Origin: JAGOEF01 sp964511665
GTDB taxonomy: Bacteria > Bacteroidota > Bacteroidia > Bacteroidales > ML635J-15
DNA: 20,026 nt
Direction: 5' to 3'
Assembly (NCBI GenBank): GCA_964511665.1
Contig: CAZEHA010000061.1
Span: 1 to 20,026, forward strand
In this document: piece by piece, positions 16,123-20,026 of the stretch
Layout: the number at the start of each line of letters is the position of its first letter
How positions within the stretch are numbered: the first letter of the stretch is position 1
Made by a program: the position numbers and the translations under genes
Notes under the pieces: model-generated
The model's database searches: none
What the model was told of the DNA's origin: nothing
What the model saw: only the letters and a program-made list of their open reading frames with translations

Positions 16123-17136
16123 TTACTGCAACATAATTTCGCAGGCTTTTTCTATAATGCTGTCGAGGCCATTGTCGGCATCTTCGCGGGTGCAGTGTAT
16201 TTGAACATGAGGAGGAATGCCCAATTCGTAACACACTCCTGAAACCGACAATATTTGCGACCCCGCATAGTGTATTTGCCAGCCGTTGGGCAATTCGGTG
16301 CCTATCGGTAGCCCTAGTCCTCCACCTGTGGTGTCGCCTATAACAGTTACATTGTTAAGTTCTTTCATCACCAAAGTAAATACCGACCCTGCACTGTAGG
16401 TTTTTCGGTTTGTCAACACACACACAGGTTTATTCCAGTAGGGTTCTTCAGGCTTCAATTCCGATATTACAAGCGACGAAAAATCGTTGTGACCAGAACC
16501 TGACTTCATTACAGACCCGAAAACATCTTTGTTCTCGTTGGTAAAATGCGATGCCAGCTTATATACATTATCTACCGCACCGCCGAAGTTGTTGCGAACG
16601 TCTATTATCATTCCGTCGCAGCCGGAATACAAGTCGATAAGATAGGCAACATCGCTGTGATTGAACGAACTGCTAAAGCTTTCGTAATAAATATAAGCAA
16701 TTCTACCGTTTTTAATGGCTGTGTGCTGAAAGGCAGCGGTATAGTTACCCCAGCCCCCGAAGTAATGGTCGGTTATCAAACGGTAATCGAAGTTTTCGGG
16801 GCTGTTGATAAAAAACACAACATTCTTATAAGCATTAGTAAACGAATTCAATCCCGAATGTCCATCGCGCAACACAGCAATCATCTGCGACAATATGTCG
16901 AAAAATGCTTCATCGCTCATGCTTTCTGATATTTGTGGCTTATATACCAAGTACACCGAATCCCAGTCGATGTTTTTTAATTCGAAAAAAGCATATTTCT
17001 CATCAATACTTGTCCAGGCATATTCAAAAACGGCCTGTTTTGAAGATGTAGGCGGGTTAAATGCAATTTTTTCGCACGAGGCCAAAATTATCAGCAAGCC
17101 CAAAATAGCTGCATATTTTCCATGTTTTGAATTCAT
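16123..17136 (-). CDS. S41 family (tricorn-like/C-terminal processing) peptidase, lipoprotein
   Basis: 337 residues. A lipoprotein signal ends in the lipobox LASC with Cys21. Residues about 35-100 match the tricorn C1-type helical region that precedes the catalytic core in small Bacteroidota S41 peptidases (EYAWTSIDEKYAFF, LRDGHSGL at 89-96). The core carries IIDVRNNFGG (D179, R181, N182) and TYSAGSVF with the predicted nucleophile Ser248, followed by VIGDTTGGG (265-273). No PDZ domain is evident. Such enzymes cut peptides or misfolded proteins in the periplasm, or outside the cell if the lipoprotein is surface-exposed. The start lies four bases after the stop of the upstream beta-barrel gene, so the two are co-transcribed. 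A 152-bp gap separates it from the porin operon. The substrate cannot be predicted. Confidence 0.9.
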   Translation of the reverse strand: MNSKHGKYAAILGLLIILASCEKIAFNPPTSSKQAVFEYAWTSIDEKYAFFELKNIDWDSVYLVYKPQISESMSDEAFFDILSQMIAVLRDGHSGLNSFTNAYKNVVFFINSPENFDYRLITDHYFGGWGNYTAAFQHTAIKNGRIAYIYYESFSSSFNHSDVAYLIDLYSGCDGMIIDVRNNFGGAVDNVYKLASHFTNENKDVFGSVMKSGSGHNDFSSLVISELKPEEPYWNKPVCVLTNRKTYSAGSVFTLVMKELNNVTVIGDTTGGGLGLPIGTELPNGWQIHYAGSQILSVSGVCYELGIPPHVQIHCTREDADNGLDSIIEKACEIMLQ

Positions 17137-17140
17137 TTTC

Positions 17141-17977
17141 TTACGATTTTTTTAGGTTAACCATCAGGCTGACACCTACCCAGGCATATAGCGTTTTAGA
17201 TGTGATGAATGTGTGCCTGCTGTAGTAATAATTGAATTGATACTGCAACGCCAAGGCATTGCCATTTTTCATATGCCATATTAGCGATGAATTTATTTCG
17301 GGATTGATAAAAGCACCCAAAAGACTATGATGAACATTGCCAAAATCAATCATACTGCCATCGGTTCGCAGGGCATTGTCGGGTAAACCATTGTAAGGTG
17401 GTAAAACATAGGCTGCATACAACGGATACGAGATGTTCACCTGTACCGAAAAGTTTCTGCTCTCGTTGAAGCGCTTGCAAAGGCTGTGCAACGAAAAATA
17501 CTTCTCTACATACAACACAGGCATCAGGGTAAACGACATGTCGTAGGCAAACGAATTATTATATACATTCGCACCTGTTGTACGAAACCCAAATTGAGTT
17601 TTCACACGGCCACCTGCATATACATATAAGTCTTGTTGGGTGTTGGTCATCAACCGTCGTAAATATTCTACCTGCGTGTTGTTGTGATAATAGTTAACAC
17701 TGTTGTCGTATCCGGTAATTTCAACAGGTAACATGAACCCGACACTAAAAAAATTGCCTAACGATAAGCGGTACTTTAACTTTTGTTTCGTTAGTGTTGT
17801 GTTTAAACCAAAACCAAATCCTGAGTAAGGCAGGCACGAGTTAACCTGGTCGAAGGCAGCAGTTTTAGTGAGCCCTGTTCCCAGGTTCAGGTAGGTGTAC
17901 GAAGGGGGCACTGTGTCGGCAACAGCATTGCAATGTAACAATATCACGAATAAAACCATTGTAATGAAATATCTCAT
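17141..17977 (-). CDS. Unrecognised outer-membrane beta-barrel protein
   Basis: 278 residues with a signal peptide (MRYFITMVLFVILLHCNAVA, cleavage before DT) and a repeated amphipathic-strand pattern rich in Tyr, Phe and Asn, such as YLNLGTGL, FGFGLNTTL, YRLSLGNFF, LYVYAGGRV, FSVQVNISYPLYAAY and LALQYQFNYYY. The C-terminus is WVGVSLMVNLKKS, a plausible last strand although it does not end in Phe. I do not recognise a named family. It is most likely a small outer-membrane barrel of 10-12 strands. It is the first gene of a two-gene unit with the S41 lipoprotein peptidase (4-bp gap), which suggests a functional partner, perhaps a barrel that the peptidase processes or serves. A perfect -7 box lies 22 bases upstream of its start. 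Confidence 0.75.
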   Translation of the reverse strand: MRYFITMVLFVILLHCNAVADTVPPSYTYLNLGTGLTKTAAFDQVNSCLPYSGFGFGLNTTLTKQKLKYRLSLGNFFSVGFMLPVEITGYDNSVNYYHNNTQVEYLRRLMTNTQQDLYVYAGGRVKTQFGFRTTGANVYNNSFAYDMSFTLMPVLYVEKYFSLHSLCKRFNESRNFSVQVNISYPLYAAYVLPPYNGLPDNALRTDGSMIDFGNVHHSLLGAFINPEINSSLIWHMKNGNALALQYQFNYYYSRHTFITSKTLYAWVGVSLMVNLKKS

Positions 17978-17999
17978 TTGTCTTTGAATAGGTTCGGTT

Positions 18000-18007
18000 C
18001 AAAGTTA
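18000..18007 (-). promoter_or_regulatory. -7 promoter box for the beta-barrel/S41 peptidase unit
   Basis: Forward CAAAGTTA is TAACTTTG on the minus strand, a perfect TAnnTTTG box, 22 bases before the ATG at 17977. No clean -33 TTTG is visible at the usual 17-23 base spacing. The nearest TTG-containing site (forward CAAC at 18035) is 27 bases away. Confidence 0.45.
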
Positions 18008-18046
18008 TCTTTATTTTTAGTAATTATAAATGGTCAACTATCTAAT

Positions 18047-18100
18047 TTAGCGTATTCATCGATAGCTTAATATTTTTTTTCGAAGACCCAAATACGCTAA
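18047..18100. promoter_or_regulatory. 10-bp perfect inverted repeat in the divergent beta-barrel/hutI intergenic region
   Basis: TTAGCGTATT (18047-18056) and AATACGCTAA (18091-18100) are exact reverse complements separated by 34 bases. They lie in the 264-bp gap between two divergent genes. The rest of the gap is AT-rich and has no open frame. A weaker nested pair, CGATAG (18060-18065) and CTATCG (18115-18120), is nearby. The arms could be paired operator half-sites or a loop in a transcript, but they are not followed by a T tract suitable for a terminator. For hutI, TATTTTAG at 18190-18197 with TCTG 20 bases upstream is a one-mismatch match to each Bacteroidota promoter element, 44 bases before the ATG. 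Confidence 0.4.
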
Positions 18101-18241
18101 TTCTTGCCACTGTACTATCGAATTGTACATATTTTTACAACATTCGTGGTTTTATTGCAAAAGATTCTGACTTACTAGAGGCTTTTATGTATTTTAGCCG
18201 TCAGTTTAATTGAATATGTAACACATCGGAAAAACGCTACA

Positions 18242-19492
18242 ATGAAAACCATTATCACCAACATCAAAACTTTGCTGATGGCCGAAAATGAACCACGACT
18301 ATTGGTTAAAGGAAATGACATGGCCCATGTTCCTTCGGTCGAGAATGCCTGGCTGCTTATAGAAGACGAACACATCACAGCTTTTGGTAATATGAACGAT
18401 TGCAAGGGCATTGAAGCTTTCGATGATGACATGATTACCGAAATCGACGCTACCGATAAATTGGTACTACCTTCGTTTTGCGATTCGCACACACATTTGG
18501 TGTATGCAGGCAGTCGCGAAATAGAGTATTCCGACAAAATTCGTGGACTCAGCTACGAAGAAATTGCCAAAAGGGGAGGGGGAATTCTAAATTCGGCTAA
18601 ATTGCTGCACGAAACCTCCGAAGATGACTTATATGCACAAAGCATGGAGCGCATTCACGAGATTATTTCGATGGGCACCGGTGCTGTCGAAATAAAAAGC
18701 GGCTATGGCCTGAACACCGATGATGAGTTGAAAATGCTCAGGGTTATCAAACGCATTAAAGATACTGCTCCTTTGCTGGTTAAATCAAGCTTTCTTGGTG
18801 CTCATGCTTTTCCGGCCGAATATAAAGCCAACCCCGATGCCTATGTCGATTTGATTATAAACGAAATGATTCCGGTGATTGCAGCCGAAGAGCTTGCCGA
18901 CTACATCGATGTGTTTTGCGACAAAGGTTTTTTTACGCCCGAGCAAACCGAGAGAATTCTTATGGCAGGCATCAAATATGGCATGCGACCCAAAATTCAC
19001 GCTAACGAACTGGCCTTTTCGGGGGGCATACAGGTTGGGGTGAAATACAATGCTTTGTCGGTCGATCATATTGAATACACAGGCAAAGCCGAGATCGATG
19101 CCTTGCTTTCGGCTGAAACCATGCCCACCATTCTTCCCGGTGCTGCTTTTTTTCTGAATATGCCATTTGCCCCTGCACGAGAGATGATGAATGCCGGTTT
19201 ACCGGTAGCCATCGCTTCCGACTACAATCCGGGATCATCGCCATGTGGAAATATGAAACTGATGATGTCGTTTGCCTGTGTCAACTACCGTATGCTGCCT
19301 CAGGAAGCCTTAAATGCCGTTACACTGAATTCGGCCTATGCCATGGGTGTTAGCGATGTTGCCGGCAGTATTTGCCCCGGCAAAATGGCCAATCTTATTA
19401 TTACCAAACCCATTCCAAATCTGGAGTTTATCCCTTATGCCTATGGGTCTGATCTAATCGATACCGTTATATTGCGTGGCCAAGTGTTGTAA
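18242..19492 (+). CDS. hutI: Imidazolonepropionase (histidine degradation)
   Basis: 416 residues, normal for HutI. The enzyme is a cytoplasmic amidohydrolase that opens 4-imidazolone-5-propanoate to N-formimino-L-glutamate, the third step of histidine catabolism. The family signatures are all present: FCDSHTHLVYAGSRE (metal ligands H83 and H85), VEIKSGYGL (149-157), SFLGAHAFP (183-191), CDKGFF (226-231), KIHANELAFSGG (H253, E256), VDHIEY (H276), LPGAAFFL (298-305) and ASDYNPGSSP (D327). The ATG at 18242 gives the standard N-terminus, and I see no Shine-Dalgarno sequence, which is usual in this phylum. No hutH, hutU, hutG or formiminotransferase gene lies within the window, so the rest of the pathway must be elsewhere or downstream of the unseen region. 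It is transcribed alone, with 92 bp before the next gene. Confidence 0.97.
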   Translation: MKTIITNIKTLLMAENEPRLLVKGNDMAHVPSVENAWLLIEDEHITAFGNMNDCKGIEAFDDDMITEIDATDKLVLPSFCDSHTHLVYAGSREIEYSDKIRGLSYEEIAKRGGGILNSAKLLHETSEDDLYAQSMERIHEIISMGTGAVEIKSGYGLNTDDELKMLRVIKRIKDTAPLLVKSSFLGAHAFPAEYKANPDAYVDLIINEMIPVIAAEELADYIDVFCDKGFFTPEQTERILMAGIKYGMRPKIHANELAFSGGIQVGVKYNALSVDHIEYTGKAEIDALLSAETMPTILPGAAFFLNMPFAPAREMMNAGLPVAIASDYNPGSSPCGNMKLMMSFACVNYRMLPQEALNAVTLNSAYAMGVSDVAGSICPGKMANLIITKPIPNLEFIPYAYGSDLIDTVILRGQVL

Positions 19493-19561
19493 GCGGTTTT
19501 TACATTGATACAAGCCAATTAAGTTTTTGATAAACCGGTGTTTTTGTATGATAATTATTTG

Positions 19562-19569
19562 TAGATTTG
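19562..19569 (+). promoter_or_regulatory. -7 promoter box upstream of the last (membrane) gene
   Basis: TAGATTTG is a perfect TAnnTTTG match, 15 bases before the ATG at 19585. A TTTG at 19543-19546 lies 15 bases upstream of it, shorter than the usual spacing but the only candidate -33 element. This indicates that the last gene has its own promoter and does not depend on hutI transcription. Confidence 0.45.
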
Positions 19570-19584
19570 TGTAAAGCAAATTCT

Positions 19585-20026
19585 ATGCAACTGAATAAAA
19601 TCCGTTTTTATTTCTCGTCTGATTACCGCTTTCAGCAACAAACCCTGTTGGCACTGGCTGTTTTTGGGTTTGTAGGGCACATACTGTTTTGGCTTGTTTT
19701 AAAATTTGCTGTAGGTTATTGGGAGTCGTCAGCAATACGGTTTACTACATCCGCATTGTTTTTAAGCTTGCTATTGCTTCCCCGAAAAGCGAATTTTAAA
19801 TCTATTCATATTTGGTACTATGAACTGTTCTATGCACTGGTTTTCCCGGTGTTGTTTGCGATATTCTTTATAAAGAACGATCAAAATGCCTATTGGTCGG
19901 CTTCGGTGCTGTTCGCAGGAGTATTATACGGATTCTTGACACATCCGCCAAAGGCTATAATAATCTATCCGCTGAGCATTGTTATCACCATATTTGTTCT
20001 GAAACTGACAGGTGTGGAGGTGGGTA
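19585..20026 (+). CDS. Multi-spanning membrane protein, N-terminal part (3' end outside window)
   Basis: The frame is open from the ATG at 19585 to the window edge, giving 147 residues. They begin MQLNKIRFYFSSDYRFQQQ and then show five likely membrane segments, near residues 20-43, 52-66, 77-97, 104-119 and 122-140, with short charged loops (RKANFKS, KNDQNAY). No soluble domain has appeared yet. N-terminal membrane sensor regions like this often precede a histidine kinase or another signalling output in Bacteroidota, but nothing visible proves that. A transporter or other membrane protein is equally possible. The start is supported by a perfect -7 box 15 bases upstream. Confidence 0.7.
   Translation, partial: MQLNKIRFYFSSDYRFQQQTLLALAVFGFVGHILFWLVLKFAVGYWESSAIRFTTSALFLSLLLLPRKANFKSIHIWYYELFYALVFPVLFAIFFIKNDQNAYWSASVLFAGVLYGFLTHPPKAIIIYPLSIVITIFVLKLTGVEVG

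Noticed and set aside
16546..16929. 127-codon open frame on the plus strand within the S41 peptidase gene
   Set aside because: It is the antisense shadow of a peptidase with all catalytic motifs, and no independent coding evidence is visible.
18035..18038. -33 element for the beta-barrel gene promoter
   Set aside because: Only three of four bases fit, and the 27-base spacing is outside the usual range.
19493..19584. Rho-independent terminator after hutI (CGGTTT ... AAACCG)
   Set aside because: The arms are only six bases with a loop of about 31 bases, and the following T run is short. A better compact hairpin is not present.

Overview
The window looks like chromosomal DNA from a Bacteroidota bacterium, probably in or near Bacteroidia. 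Five things point there: several proteins end in type IX secretion system (T9SS) C-terminal sorting domains of both type A and type B; there is a PorP/SprF-family protein; SprB-type repeats are present; start codons mostly lack a Shine-Dalgarno sequence; and several upstream regions carry the Bacteroidota -7 box TAnnTTTG. A flavodiiron protein suggests an anaerobic or microaerobic lifestyle. I see no rRNA, tRNA, CRISPR array, insertion sequence or phage gene.

Layout. (1) Bases 1-4592 (+) hold the 3' part of a very large secreted protein made of at least 15 Ig-like modules plus a type A T9SS domain. Its DNA contains long super-repeats, two of them tandem 825-bp copies. (2) Bases 4639-6763 hold a divergent pair, a flavodiiron protein (-) and a degenerate tandem universal-stress-type protein (+). 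(3) Bases 6765-15970 (-) are a tightly packed five-gene operon. Its order of transcription is an OprP-type porin, a calcineurin-like/PAP-like phosphoesterase with cadherin-like modules, a PhoD-like phosphatase, a PKD/Ig/SprB-repeat protein with a type B sorting domain, and a PorP/SprF protein. (4) Bases 16123-17977 (-) hold a two-gene unit, an unrecognised outer-membrane beta-barrel protein followed by an S41/tricorn-like lipoprotein peptidase. (5) Bases 18242-19492 (+) are imidazolonepropionase (hutI), without other histidine-degradation genes in view. (6) From 19585 to the window end (+) lies the start of an unrecognised multi-spanning membrane protein.

How the genes may work together. The five-gene operon reads as a surface phosphate-scavenging unit. 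Two T9SS-exported phosphatases would release phosphate from organic esters at the cell surface and the OprP-type porin would import it. The type B cargo with its PorP/SprF partner would form an additional surface structure. This is supported by a candidate Pho box directly upstream of the porin: two perfect TTAACA repeats at 11-bp pitch, nine bases ahead of a perfect TAnnTTTG box. I consider this operon plus its regulatory site the most interesting system in the window. The functional link is inferred from families, gene order and the site, and is not demonstrated.
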